DNA of 64,000 nt, from contig JAOZIE010000023.1 in NCBI GenBank assembly GCA_026014485.1, positions 62,001 to 126,000 on the forward strand. The letters run 5' to 3'. Below, in pieces: positions 24,684 through 33,591 of this stretch. Position numbers and translations under genes: made by a program. The stretch's first letter is position 1. Every line of letters starts with the position of its first letter. The notes beneath the pieces are model-generated. The model searched no databases. It was not told where the DNA came from and was given only the letters and a program-made list of their open reading frames with translations. Source of the stretch: Candidatus Bathyarchaeota archaeon. GTDB lineage: Archaea; Thermoproteota; Bathyarchaeia; Bathyarchaeales; Bathycorpusculaceae.

Positions 24684-25115
24684 CTACTTAAGTTTCTGTT
24701 TTATCACAGCTTGTGGAGTAACAGAGGAAACTTTGTACTTTAAGTTGTTAGCGCCGCCATTTCTTATGAGGAAACCTTTGCTGGTCATCCGTGAAAGATA
24801 AGTTGACACCGTACTCAACGTTATGGGTTCCTTAAGTTCCTGCTCGTAAAAAGACTGAATGTCTTTAGAGGTGAACCAGACCAGAGGAAAATTCTTCTGC
24901 ACAACCCCGCGAACCTTTTCAAACCGTGAAGCACCACCTACTGCTTGTGGGGTAGTTGTAACAGAACTGGGGTTTTCTCCAGGCATACCGCCCAGCAGCT
25001 CGACCAGGTCTAAAAGCCGTAAAGCCTTATCTCTAGTTATTTGCCCTTCAAAGGCAACAGTGTATCGATTGCCTTCACTATCGAATAGCTCCACACGCAT
25101 TTTCCGAGCTGGCAT
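24684..25115 (-). CDS. Winged-helix protein next to the replication origin
   Basis: The 143-residue product has a short strand-rich N-terminal domain (MRVELFDSEGNRYTVAFEGQ), a helix (TRDKALRLLDLVELLGG), a Ser/Thr-Pro linker (about 48-62), then a winged helix-turn-helix (about 68-130) with FTSKDIQSFYEQEL, LSTVSTYLSRMTSKGFL and LKYKVSS. It is soluble. It is convergent with the membrane winged-helix gene and transcribed away from the origin. I do not know its target; position suggests a role at the origin or in regulating nearby genes. Confidence 0.78.
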   Translation of the reverse strand: MPARKMRVELFDSEGNRYTVAFEGQITRDKALRLLDLVELLGGMPGENPSSVTTTPQAVGGASRFEKVRGVVQKNFPLVWFTSKDIQSFYEQELKEPITLSTVSTYLSRMTSKGFLIRNGGANNLKYKVSSVTPQAVIKQKLK

Positions 25116-25312
25116 CTACGGTATACACCTTTAGAGGCGTTCACAACTTTACACTTCACACCTAATAGCTGTTATGGTGAAAAACAAAAAATTTTAAACG
25201 TTAAAAACAAGCTCATTTCTAAAAATAAGCAAATATTGCAGCCATTAGGCTATTACAAGGTTCACAAGATTTTAGAAACGTAAACAGATTTATGAAACAG
25301 CTTGATTCGCAA

Positions 25313-25336
25313 TTTCCAGTAGAAGCATAGGGGTGT
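25313..25336 (+). promoter_or_regulatory. Origin recognition box 1 (ORB-like)
   Basis: The element reads TTTCCAGTAGAAG, then a 4-base AT-rich spacer, then GGGGTGT. It shares the TTCCAGTAGAAG left part and G-string right part with ORB3, and matches the known archaeal ORB style (TTCCAGTGGAAAC ... GGGG). Orc1/Cdc6 binds such sites with its winged helix and AAA+ insertion. Confidence 0.78.
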
Positions 25337-25574
25337 CTGTTTCACTGTAAATAAACAAGAAAATAGCCTTTTAAAGAAAAAAGACGCTATTAAGGAGACA
25401 TTTAAAGATAGAATTCACATGGTATTCACAAAATTGTGAAGTAAAGAGGCTAAAAAAGAAAGAGTATAATATTGTTAAATGCCTCCACGGCGAATCTTGA
25501 GTATAAGCTACTTTTCTTAACAGTAAATTAATTGGTTATTATGGTGTTTAATTGAAGTTTCATGTTGATGAGGC

Positions 25575-25598
25575 ACACCCCTTCATTTCCTCTCCAAG
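25575..25598 (-). promoter_or_regulatory. Origin recognition box 2 (ORB-like, inverted)
   Basis: On the minus strand it reads CTTGGAGAGGAAATGAA followed by GGGGTGT. The GGGGTG is at the same distance as in ORB1 and ORB3 and the central AG.GAA agrees, but the left CCAGT is degenerate. Its orientation is opposite to ORB3, as expected for boxes flanking an unwinding element. Confidence 0.65.
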
Positions 25599-25635
25599 AA
25601 ATTTCAGTAAACAGCCACGCTTTAGGGAGACAAAA

Positions 25636-25760
25636 AAAATTTGGAGTTCTCTCGTCTAATTTCTTTAACAATCATTATTAATATAGAACAAAGAATGTTA
25701 AGTCACAGAGTATTATTCTTCTATATCTATATCTTACATATACTCACAAGAGTATTACTG
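25636..25760. other. AT-rich candidate duplex-unwinding element
   Basis: This stretch between ORB2 and ORB3 is almost all A/T, with runs such as TTAACAATCATTATTAATATAG and TCTATATCTATATC (positions about 25665-25735). Such regions melt first at archaeal origins. A short hydrophobic frame across it is an artefact of the T-rich sequence. Confidence 0.55.
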
Positions 25761-25761
25761 A

Positions 25762-25785
25762 GTTCCAGTAGAAGTTTTGGGGTGC
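25762..25785 (+). promoter_or_regulatory. Origin recognition box 3 (ORB-like)
   Basis: It reads GTTCCAGTAGAAG, spacer TTTT, GGGGTGC. It is identical to ORB1 over TTCCAGTAGAAG and GGGGTG with the same spacing. It lies 170 bases upstream of the orc1/cdc6 start and may also take part in its autoregulation. Confidence 0.78.
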
Positions 25786-25881
25786 GTGCGTTGAAGTTAA
25801 TATGCTTATCACCAAGAGTTTTTATCCTGTTTTAGGATTATTCAGCTTCAAAACTACTTTTCTGTACTGTAGCCTTTATCT

Positions 25882-25902
25882 GTTCCACCCGAAATAACGG
25901 TG
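25882..25902 (+). promoter_or_regulatory. Degenerate mini-ORB near the orc1/cdc6 start
   Basis: GTTCCACCCGAAATAACGGTG keeps TTCCA, GAAA and a GGTG end at about the ORB spacing, but only partly matches the three better boxes. It is 30 bases before the initiator ATG. Confidence 0.35.
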
Positions 25903-25931
25903 TAGCCTCTGAAAACAGTTGGGGAAAGAGA

Positions 25932-27179
25932 ATGGGCAATCCAAACATACTCGACGATGTATTCGAAAAATTCGTTAACGAAGCAAAACTATTCAAAGAC
26001 AGAGAAGTCTTAAGGCACGATTACTTACCAGATAAACTTCCCCACCGCGAAGAACAGATACGCCTACTAGGACAATCAGTGGCTCCAGTTCTGAAAGGCT
26101 CCCGATGCTCAAACATCTTTATCTACGGAAAAACAGGCACAGGAAAAACTGCAGTAACAAAATTTGTTCTCAGCCATCTTGAATCCAAAGCTAAAGAATA
26201 TGGTGCACCCGTAAAATTCTGTTATGTAAACTGCAGAATGACTGGCTCAGAATATCGCGTCTTTGCTAGCCTAAGCCAAAGTTTAGGATTATCCATACCC
26301 TTTACTGGTTTGTCTGTGGGCGAGGTTTTTGATAGGTTCCGAGTAGGTTTAGAAAACACCCGAACAATATTCATTATAATTCTTGATGAGATAGATGCGT
26401 TAATCAAAGAACGTGGCGACAGTATCCTCTATGAGTTAACCCGAATTAACGAAGCCTTACAAAAGAGCAAAGTCGCACTCATAGGTATATCCAATGACCT
26501 TCGTCTCAAAGAATTCCTCGACCCAAGAGTCTTAAGCTCACTCAGCGAAGAAGAACTAGTTTTTCGACCATATGATGCTGCAGAACTCAGGAACATACTT
26601 CTTGAGCGGTCAAGACTCGGCTTCTTTGAGGGTACACTTTCAGAATCCGCATTAAGCATTTGCTCAGCTTTGGCAGCAGCTGAACACGGCGATGCACGTC
26701 GCGCTTTGGATTTGTTGAGGGTAGCTGGAGAAGTTGCTGAGCGACATGGTGAAGCCAAAGTCACTGAAGACCATGTACGTGAGGCTGAAAAACACATTGA
26801 ACACAATAAGGTTGTAGACGCCCTCAAGAATTCTACGCTACACTCTAAACTTGTGCTGTTAAGTGTTTACCACTTAAGCAAGGCAAGCAGCAACGCTACA
26901 ACTGGAGAAATATACGACATATATAGTGAACTCTGCGGAGAAACAGGTTCCAGTCTCCTAACCCAAAGACGCCTCGGAACACTCATAAACGAACTCGACG
27001 CCTTGGGGCTGCTAAACTCCAAAGTGGTAAGTATGGGACGCTATGGACGCACCAAAAAAATACGTCTAGAGATCTCTCGTTCCATGGTAAAAGAAGTCTT
27101 TAGCGCCGACGATAGGCTGGAAAAACTCATAAAGTACGAACCAAAACTTCTTTCAAAAAATCTGCGTACCTCCCACTAG
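25932..27179 (+). CDS. cdc6: Replication initiator Orc1/Cdc6
   Basis: The 415-residue AAA+ protein has Walker A GKTGTGKT (66-73), Walker B IIILDEIDAL (about 145), sensor 1 ALIGISND, the arginine-containing sensor 2 region EHGDARRALDLLRVAGE, and a C-terminal winged helix (about 305-400). It binds ORB elements and loads MCM. An upstream AAAGAG precedes the ATG. It lies directly after the predicted origin, as is usual for archaeal initiators, and converges on the PolD small subunit gene with a 13-base gap. Confidence 0.96.
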   Translation: MGNPNILDDVFEKFVNEAKLFKDREVLRHDYLPDKLPHREEQIRLLGQSVAPVLKGSRCSNIFIYGKTGTGKTAVTKFVLSHLESKAKEYGAPVKFCYVNCRMTGSEYRVFASLSQSLGLSIPFTGLSVGEVFDRFRVGLENTRTIFIIILDEIDALIKERGDSILYELTRINEALQKSKVALIGISNDLRLKEFLDPRVLSSLSEEELVFRPYDAAELRNILLERSRLGFFEGTLSESALSICSALAAAEHGDARRALDLLRVAGEVAERHGEAKVTEDHVREAEKHIEHNKVVDALKNSTLHSKLVLLSVYHLSKASSNATTGEIYDIYSELCGETGSSLLTQRRLGTLINELDALGLLNSKVVSMGRYGRTKKIRLEISRSMVKEVFSADDRLEKLIKYEPKLLSKNLRTSH

Positions 27180-27192
27180 GGGTCGTTGTTCT

Positions 27193-28764
27193 TTAAAGAA
27201 ACGAAAGTACCTTGGTTTCCATAGTCTGCAGGTTAACTACAGGCACTTTGCCTGGTGTAGGAACCAAACCCAACTTTGCCATGTAATCTGTCTGTTCCTG
27301 CCAGCCACCTGAATTCACAACTAAGACACCCCGATGGTTACACATACCTAAAACATGAATGTGTCCTGCGTGAAAAATATCTGGAACCCTATCTATAACC
27401 AGAAAATCTCGGTTTTCAGGTGACAAAGTGGTTTTTCCGCCGTAAATAGGCGCCAAATGGCGTCCTTGCAAGAACAGCTTCATAGCCTTCTCAGGGTGTT
27501 CATGGTCTGTGCCCGGAACGGACCCGATAATATCGTCCAAGCTGCGTCCATGGTACATTAGGACTTCTACGCCGTGCAGGCTGACTGTACATGGGTTTCC
27601 CAAAGAGTAGATTCTTCTGGACCCTTGCAGCGTAGGCAGATACTCTTCAGATATAGCAGGTTGGGGTAGCGCTTTTCTGGGTGCATCATGGTTGCCTGGT
27701 GAAACTACGATTTCTATATGTTCAGGTAAGCGTGAAAGCGCTCTTGCCGCCATCTTGTATTGTTTGTGTACATCTCGGATGTTGAGCTCTAAGGCTTGTC
27801 CAGGGAAAACTCCCACTCCGTCAACTACGTCTCCTGCAACAAGGCAGTACTTCACGTGGCCAGCGATTTCTCTCATGCGTTCGTTTCCGTACTGCCCGTT
27901 TAGCCACTGCAGAAACCGTTTGAAAGCTTCTTTACTGAATTTGTTGCTGCCGATGTGTATGTCTGAGGTTAGCACAGCGTAAACGGGTTCCGAAGCTCTA
28001 CGCATTGGTTTCTGCCCCACCTCTGGAAAAATAATGTCCTCTGCCATGAACAGTCGACCTCTAGTTTTGACCACTGCTACACAAATGACTTGGTCTGGCA
28101 GGAGCATCTGCGCTTTTTTTTGGACTTCCTCTGGAGCTTTGGTTGGTACAAGTATGGTGGCGGTTGCGTTGAGGTCTTCGATGGTTACCAGCAGCTGCTG
28201 TTTGGCTTCCCGTTTCTCAGTGACCATACCAATGATTTTTAGTTTTGCCTTCGCCTGAGACTTGAGCGCTTCCGAAATGGGCGTAGCCGCTCTTAAATCC
28301 ATTCTTTGCCTAAGAAGCTTCTCCATACGTTTGAACCTGTCTTGGAAGTAATGGAGAAAATCTTCCATAGACCCGTTAGAGCTGAGTTTTCCTGTGGGGT
28401 CTTCCAACACGTTGATTTCTGATTCCACATCTTTTGCGTAAGGCCTAAATGGGCTGTTAGCTTCGGGATATTGCCTTGGCTTTTCTTGTTGCAGCGGCTC
28501 GTGGGCTGCCGGTTCAGATGTGAAATCTGCTTGAGGTTCTGTTTCAGCTTCGGGTTCTTGCAGAACTGACTCTAGAAGGTTTTTGCAAATGAAGAAGGGT
28601 TTTTCCTCTAAGCATTCGATTTTCTGTAACGCTTTGGACATTACGTCGGTGGGGTCATCTACGGCAGAAATTGTGGTGAGGAACTCAAAGGCATCTTTGT
28701 CCATCTGGTATCCTGCAGCAATGGTGATTTCTACAGCCTTTTGAAGCCTTCCCTGTTCCCTCAT
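27193..28764 (-). CDS. polB: DNA polymerase D small subunit DP1
   Basis: The 523-residue protein has an N-terminal helical domain (1-70), a low-complexity acidic/Pro linker (about 70-115), an OB-fold (about 165-260; LKIIGMVTEKREAKQQLLVTIED), and an Mre11-like calcineurin phosphoesterase domain with TSDIHIGS, AGDVVDGVGV, VSPGNHDAPR, YHGRSLDD and HAGHIHVLG. These metal ligands are complete, so the 3'-5' proofreading nuclease should be active, unlike the eukaryotic B-subunits. It pairs with DP2 (16842-20255). Confidence 0.96.
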   Translation of the reverse strand: MREQGRLQKAVEITIAAGYQMDKDAFEFLTTISAVDDPTDVMSKALQKIECLEEKPFFICKNLLESVLQEPEAETEPQADFTSEPAAHEPLQQEKPRQYPEANSPFRPYAKDVESEINVLEDPTGKLSSNGSMEDFLHYFQDRFKRMEKLLRQRMDLRAATPISEALKSQAKAKLKIIGMVTEKREAKQQLLVTIEDLNATATILVPTKAPEEVQKKAQMLLPDQVICVAVVKTRGRLFMAEDIIFPEVGQKPMRRASEPVYAVLTSDIHIGSNKFSKEAFKRFLQWLNGQYGNERMREIAGHVKYCLVAGDVVDGVGVFPGQALELNIRDVHKQYKMAARALSRLPEHIEIVVSPGNHDAPRKALPQPAISEEYLPTLQGSRRIYSLGNPCTVSLHGVEVLMYHGRSLDDIIGSVPGTDHEHPEKAMKLFLQGRHLAPIYGGKTTLSPENRDFLVIDRVPDIFHAGHIHVLGMCNHRGVLVVNSGGWQEQTDYMAKLGLVPTPGKVPVVNLQTMETKVLSFL

Positions 28765-29005
28765 CTGTTGTTTTCTCCGATTTCTCTTCTGAAAGCAAAT
28801 GCGCTTTGCTTCTTTCTGTGTGCTTTCTCCTCTATTAGTCTATTCAAACTTGCGCGCCTGTACGAATTGTTAAAGATGTTGGAAGATAGTTTGATTTTTT
28901 CATCTCTAATCTGATGCAGGCTGTTTCCTGTTTATTTTTTTAGCCGATTCCTTAAGTCTGAATTAATTATACTTCGAGTTTAGCATTGTAATATTTTGGT
29001 TCAAG

Positions 29006-29014
29006 TTTAAATAA
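29006..29014 (+). promoter_or_regulatory. TATA box for the PhoU-like regulator gene
   Basis: TTTAAATAA is centred about 24 bases before the ATG at 29033, which predicts transcription starting at or near the A of the start codon, that is, a leaderless mRNA. Confidence 0.55.
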
Positions 29015-29032
29015 TTCGGTTTATCCTTAGAT

Positions 29033-30043
29033 ATGTCACGTTTAGAACAGTCTGAATCGGAAGTATCGCTGATGGCAGATTTACGTAAGGTGCAACAAAC
29101 ACCAACTGGCACATTCTTTGTTTGCCTTCCAAGAGCCTGGTCAGAGAATAACGGTTTAAAAAAGGGCGCATTGGTTGCTCTAAACCAGACAAGCGATGGC
29201 AAACTTTTCATCGACCCAAAATACAACGATGAACCCTTACCGCGAATTACCACTTTGAATGTGGGCCCCTATTTGGGGCGGGAAATCGTTGGTCACTACC
29301 TTTTAGGCTCTGATATAATTCGTATTGAAGCCAAAGGCGGAATAGACTTTGACGTTAGACAGGTCGTTAAGGAAACAGTAGGTTCCTTGATTGGGCTGGA
29401 AATTGTTGAGGAGAATTACTCTCAAATTGTTTTACAGTGTCTGCTTGAGCCTTCAGGTTTTCCTCCTGAAAAAATTCTGCGGCGTAACTACGCAATCGTT
29501 GCGGGGATGCATCGTGATGCCGTCAACGCGTTAATAGATGGCGATTTGCAGCTTGCCAAAAGCGTCACTGCCCGAGACGACGAAAATAACCGGCTATACT
29601 TTCTTTTAGTTCGCATTTTACGGACCATACTGCAGAACCCCCGTTTAGGCGAGAAACTTGGGTTAACCACGATAGAGTGTTTGGATTACCGTTTAGCTGC
29701 AAGTTTGGTGGAAACCATGGGTGATGCCTGTGTGCAGATTGCTACGAAGGCCCTGGAACTTAACGGTGTTAAGCCCTCGGATGAACTGCGTAAGTTGCTG
29801 TCGGAGTTGCAATCAGTCTGCTACGATGCACATGACCACGCGTTGAAGTCGTTTGTAAACAAGGACATCGGCTCAGCAGAGAACGTACGGCGAATGCGCC
29901 AGAAAATCCAAGCGCTGTCTACAGGCATCGAGCAAGTGGCAAAGGCTCAACCTTTAGACGTTATGCCGCAGACTTTGGCAACCACGGTTTTCCTAAAGCA
30001 GATTTACGAACACAGCGTGGACATGGCAGACTTAGTTGCTTAA
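29033..30043 (+). CDS. phoU: AbrB-PhoU domain regulator (phosphate uptake regulator-like)
   Basis: The 336-residue protein has an N-terminal SpoVT/AbrB-type swapped-hairpin DNA-binding domain (RKVQQTPTGTFFVCLPRAW, about 18-60), a linker domain, then PhoU-type helical bundles (about 140-330; ENNRLYFLLVRILRTIL and EHSVDMADLV). Archaeal AbrB-PhoU proteins are thought to regulate phosphate transport or other uptake systems. No transporter is adjacent. Promoter spacing suggests leaderless translation from ATG 29033; M14 is a possible alternative start. Confidence 0.88.
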   Translation: MSRLEQSESEVSLMADLRKVQQTPTGTFFVCLPRAWSENNGLKKGALVALNQTSDGKLFIDPKYNDEPLPRITTLNVGPYLGREIVGHYLLGSDIIRIEAKGGIDFDVRQVVKETVGSLIGLEIVEENYSQIVLQCLLEPSGFPPEKILRRNYAIVAGMHRDAVNALIDGDLQLAKSVTARDDENNRLYFLLVRILRTILQNPRLGEKLGLTTIECLDYRLAASLVETMGDACVQIATKALELNGVKPSDELRKLLSELQSVCYDAHDHALKSFVNKDIGSAENVRRMRQKIQALSTGIEQVAKAQPLDVMPQTLATTVFLKQIYEHSVDMADLVA

Positions 30044-30171
30044 CCTTTACTATCGGCTGCTCAAAGCAACCTGAGCCCCAAATATATACGGCGATAATGT
30101 TGCCCTTTTGGCTCATTTTCTACGCCTATACTGAAACGTTTTTAGCCCAAAGCCGCAATCCATATTGTCAA

Positions 30172-30299
30172 GCCGGGGTGGCGGAGTGGTTAACGCGCTG
30201 GCCTCGAGATCCAAGTTTGCACAAAAGGGCCGTGCCAAATGGGCAAGCCAGCCAGTGGGCTTCGTGCTCGCAGGGGTTCGAATCCCTTCCCCGGCGCCA
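30172..30299 (+). tRNA. tRNA-Ser (CGA) with a 37-nt intron
   Basis: Acceptor GCCGGGG (30172-30178) pairs with CCCCGGC (30289-30295), followed by G73 and an encoded CCA (30297-30299). The anticodon stem CTGGC (30198-30202) pairs with GCCAG (30247-30251); the loop CTCGAG|A holds anticodon CGA at 30205-30207. An intron of 37 bases (30209-30245) interrupts the canonical 37/38 site. A long variable arm (GGGC-TTCGT-GCTC) and GGTTCGAATCC T-loop confirm a class II serine tRNA. A longer plus-strand reading frame across this gene is spurious. Confidence 0.93.
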
Positions 30300-30422
30300 C
30301 TCGCCTTTGGGTGAAACGGAACCTAGCAGGTTTTTGCTTATTTTTCTTGTTTTTTGCTCAAAAGTTAATGGGTTATTCAACTTGTGTTGTTCAACCTGTT
30401 ATTAACTTAGGTTAAACCAAGC

Positions 30423-30430
30423 TTTATATG
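30423..30430 (+). promoter_or_regulatory. TATA box for the chelatase/corrinoid cluster
   Basis: TTTATATG lies about 43 bases upstream of the ATG at 30470, giving a leader of about 18-20 bases. The genes from 30470 to 41647 are tightly spaced on the plus strand and this is the only clear promoter seen ahead of them. Confidence 0.55.
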
Positions 30431-30469
30431 GCTTGCATTGGATAATCCAACCAAAAAGAGACAGAGAGC

Positions 30470-32503
30470 ATGCATTGGCGAAACAAAGCAGTTTACCCTT
30501 TTAGCGCCATCGTTGGACAAGAACAAATGAAGAAGGCCCTAATCCTCAACGTAATCAACCCAAAAATTGGCGGAGTCCTTCTTCGAGGTGAAAAGGGAAC
30601 CGGCAAATCATTAGCAGTTCGCGCCTTAGCTAACCTTTTACCTGAAGTGGCTACAGTGGCAGACTGCCCTTTTCACTGTGACCCCACCCTGCCAAAGGAT
30701 GCCTGCGAATACTGCAGCTCCAAAATAGCCGCGGGTGAAGACCTCTCCTTAACTAAGCGTCCTGTTTCCGTCGTCGAGTTACCTGTCGGGGCTACAGAAG
30801 ACCGACTTGTGGGAACAATTGATATCGAGAAAGCAATCAAAACAGGCGAAAAGCATTTTGACCCTGGAATTCTCGCAGAAGCTAACCGAAACATCCTCTA
30901 CATAGACGAGGTAAACCTGCTTGATGACCACCTTGTTGATGTCTTGCTTGACGCAGCAGCTATGGGCGTAAACTTTGTGGAGCGCGAAGGCGTTTCATTT
31001 AGTCATCCTGCACATTTCGTGTTAGTTGGCACCATGAACCCTGAAGAGGGAGAACTTCGTCCTCAACTGTTGGACCGTTTTGCGCTTTCAGTGGAGGTTA
31101 AAGGTATCCCATACCGAGAGGCAAGGGCAGAAATTGTGAGAAGACGCATTGCCTTCGAAAACAACCCCTCAGCATTTATTGAATCTCAGCAAGCAAATCA
31201 GGAACAACTTCGCCAAAAGATTGTTGAAGCAACCAACCTTCTGCCTAAAGTGCAGTTAAGCGAAAAAATGCTAGACCTCATCACTCAACTCTGCATAGAC
31301 TTCGCCGTCGACGGGCACAGAGCCGACATCACAATATACAAAACCGCCTGTGCTATTGCTGCCTTCAAAGGAAAAACCGACGTCACTGAAGAGGACGTCA
31401 AAGAAGCAGCTGAGCTAGCGTTGCCTCACCGTCACAGGCGTCACCCATTTGAAGAACCAAATGTGGAGCAGCAGCAGATCCAAGAAAGCATTCAAAGATG
31501 GGACCAACACAAAGATCCTCCTCCAACCCCCTCCTCTCCAGAAAGTGATGGTTCCCAGAGTAATCCTCCTGACCAATCAAACGAACATGAAGAACCTGAA
31601 CGGGAAGCTGTCTTCAAAGCCGATGCACCCTACCAAGTCAAACCCCTTGCAACACCTGTTCTGGATCAAGTTCAGCGCGGAGGCACAGGACGTAGGTCAA
31701 AAAGCAGAAGTGACTCTCAACGCGGACGATACGTAGGCAGTATTATCCCAAAGGGCAAAGTAACCGACTTAGCTTTTGACGCCACTTTTAGAGCTGCAGC
31801 CCCTTTCCAGGGCAGACGAAGAGAACAAACGGGGACTCAAGACGCTTTAATCATTGAAAAATGTGATCTGCGGGAGAAGGTGCGGGAAAACAAAATTGGC
31901 AACTTAATCATGTTCGTGGTTGATGCAAGCGGTTCTATGGCTGCTGAAGAACGAATGACCGCTACCAAAGGCGCAATTCTGTCGCTTCTGCTGGATGCTT
32001 ACCAGCGGCGGGACCGCGTAGGTATGGTTGTTTTTAGGAAAAACGATGCTGAACTTGTTCTTCCGCCAACTAACAGTGTTGAGATAGCCCAAAAATACTT
32101 GTCCACCTTGCCCACAGGCGGACGTACTCCAATGGCTCATGGTTTGTCTCTTGGGCTGGAAACTGTCAAGGAGTATTTGAAGCGAGACAAAGAGGTTGTT
32201 CCTCTGTTGGCTTTGGTTTCTGATGGGCGGGCTAATGTGCCTCTTAATGGCGGTGACCCAGTGGAGGAAGCAAAATTGGTTGCTCGTGAGATAGGTTTTG
32301 CAGGTGTAAAATCAGTAGCTATTGACACTGAACGGGGTTTCCTTACTTTTGGGCTTGTTAAGCAAATATGTAGTGAAATGAACGGGTACTATCTACGGCT
32401 GGAGGAGTTGAGTGCTACTCCTATTGTTTCCGCTGTCCGCGATGGTATGCTTCATGATCCCGAAAATCCCGAAATTAACTGGAACACCTCGCTGTGGAGG
32501 TGA
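30470..32503 (+). CDS. Mg/Co-chelatase ATPase, ChlI-ChlD fusion
   Basis: The 677-residue protein joins an AAA+ ATPase and a von Willebrand A domain. The AAA+ part has Walker A GEKGTGKS (40-47), a Cys-rich insert (CPFHC and CEYC, about 65-82), Walker [14 protein letters not shown] and sensor GTMNPEEG. After an acidic/Pro linker (about 335-400) the VWA domain has the MIDAS motif VDASGSM (about 483-489), TGGRTP and SDGRANV. Such proteins power metal insertion with a large CobN/ChlH subunit, present here at 35499. The ATP-binding transporter genes follow immediately; the next start lies within its last codons. Confidence 0.92.
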   Translation: MHWRNKAVYPFSAIVGQEQMKKALILNVINPKIGGVLLRGEKGTGKSLAVRALANLLPEVATVADCPFHCDPTLPKDACEYCSSKIAAGEDLSLTKRPVSVVELPVGATEDRLVGTIDIEKAIKTGEKHFDPGILAEANRNILYIDEVNLLDDHLVDVLLDAAAMGVNFVEREGVSFSHPAHFVLVGTMNPEEGELRPQLLDRFALSVEVKGIPYREARAEIVRRRIAFENNPSAFIESQQANQEQLRQKIVEATNLLPKVQLSEKMLDLITQLCIDFAVDGHRADITIYKTACAIAAFKGKTDVTEEDVKEAAELALPHRHRRHPFEEPNVEQQQIQESIQRWDQHKDPPPTPSSPESDGSQSNPPDQSNEHEEPEREAVFKADAPYQVKPLATPVLDQVQRGGTGRRSKSRSDSQRGRYVGSIIPKGKVTDLAFDATFRAAAPFQGRRREQTGTQDALIIEKCDLREKVRENKIGNLIMFVVDASGSMAAEERMTATKGAILSLLLDAYQRRDRVGMVVFRKNDAELVLPPTNSVEIAQKYLSTLPTGGRTPMAHGLSLGLETVKEYLKRDKEVVPLLALVSDGRANVPLNGGDPVEEAKLVAREIGFAGVKSVAIDTERGFLTFGLVKQICSEMNGYYLRLEELSATPIVSAVRDGMLHDPENPEINWNTSLWR

Positions 32504-33591
32504 ATTACCTGAAAAAAACTACTGTTGCTTTAACCGTAGTTCTCATCGCTTTGATCGTTGGTGCTTCAGTTTATGGAGTCTACACCTTATATTCCTCTCC
32601 CGCGTCGCCTACGCCTTCTCCCTCGCCTTCATCAACCCCTAGTTTAAGTCCTACTCCACAGCAAACTGAAACTGTGACAGTCGTTGATGAAACTGGTGTT
32701 TCTGTTGAAGTTACCCTTCCTGTAACTCGAATAGTTAACATAGCGCCTGGAGCCGCAGAAATCCTTTGTGCAATAGGTGGCGGCGAGAAAATAGTTGGGC
32801 GTGATGCGTACTCCACTTTCCCGCCGTCTATGTCCGCAGTGCCTATCGTTGCTGAGTCTTCATTTGGTCCTAACATGGAACAAATTTTGGAGTTGAACCC
32901 TGACTTAATTATCGCTGACCAAGGGTTAAGTGATGCGAACAGGCAGAAATTTGAGGCAGTGGGTGTGCCTGTAATTGTTGAAATGCTGATGGAGCCGCGC
33001 CTTGAGGATGCAATACGTAATTTTGGCACGGTCTTAGGTGAATTGGACAAAGCCAATGATTACATCAATTTCACACAGTCTTATGAAACTCTTGTTAAAG
33101 ATCGAATAGCCACTCTGTCGCAGAGCGAGAAACCTACTGTTTACTTTGAGTGGTATCAACCTTGGTACACATCGAGCTTAGGTGACTCATGGGATGAACT
33201 GATAGTTTCTGCAGGAGGACAAAACATTGCCCCTTCAACACTCAACGTTAGCAACCCCATATTAAGCCCTGAATATGTCGCTGAACAAAGTCCAGAAATC
33301 ATTGTTCGAATGTTGACCCGAATGGACGGCGAAGACAACGCGGCATTCGAAACGTTACGCAACGAAATCCTAAGCCGCACTGGATTAAGCACAACAACCG
33401 CAGTCAAAGAAAGCAACGTCTTCATTATCCATAACAATCTGCTAGTGCTTCGACCCGCAATTGGTCTGCTCTATTTGGCGAAGTGGTTCCACCCCACACT
33501 GTTCGCAGACATTGACCCTGCTGCAATACATGTGCAAATGATCCAAAAATACTTCGGAATAACCCTCTCTGGAGTGTTTGCGTATCCATGA
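32494..33591 (+). CDS. Corrinoid/iron-complex ABC transporter binding protein (BtuF/FecB-like)
   Basis: The product (365 residues from GTG 32494; GTG 32500 is also possible) has an N-terminal signal anchor ([19 protein letters not shown]), a Pro/Ser/Thr-rich spacer typical of archaeal surface lipoprotein-like or anchored binding proteins, and a class III periplasmic-binding fold: [36 protein letters not shown] and GVPVIVEM. It should capture B12-type corrinoids or metal chelates outside the cell. It overlaps the chelatase gene and the permease gene by a few bases, so all are co-translated. Confidence 0.9.
   Translation: MEVNYLKKTTVALTVVLIALIVGASVYGVYTLYSSPASPTPSPSPSSTPSLSPTPQQTETVTVVDETGVSVEVTLPVTRIVNIAPGAAEILCAIGGGEKIVGRDAYSTFPPSMSAVPIVAESSFGPNMEQILELNPDLIIADQGLSDANRQKFEAVGVPVIVEMLMEPRLEDAIRNFGTVLGELDKANDYINFTQSYETLVKDRIATLSQSEKPTVYFEWYQPWYTSSLGDSWDELIVSAGGQNIAPSTLNVSNPILSPEYVAEQSPEIIVRMLTRMDGEDNAAFETLRNEILSRTGLSTTTAVKESNVFIIHNNLLVLRPAIGLLYLAKWFHPTLFADIDPAAIHVQMIQKYFGITLSGVFAYP

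Larger units (their letters stand above)
25116..25931. other. Predicted chromosomal replication origin (oriC)
   Basis: An 816-base AT-rich gap directly upstream of orc1/cdc6 contains three origin-recognition-box-like elements (25313-25336 plus, 25575-25598 minus, 25762-25785 plus), each with a GAA-containing left part and a GGGGTG right part 17 bases in. A very AT-rich stretch lies between the second and third (about 25636-25760). Archaeal origins typically have this layout: ORBs in opposite orientations flanking an unwinding region beside the initiator gene. No protein-coding frame is credible here. Confidence 0.82.

Noticed and set aside
30097-30405. Plus-strand frame of 102 codons across the tRNA gene
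   Set aside because: It reads through a well-formed tRNA-Ser with matched stems, so it is not coding.
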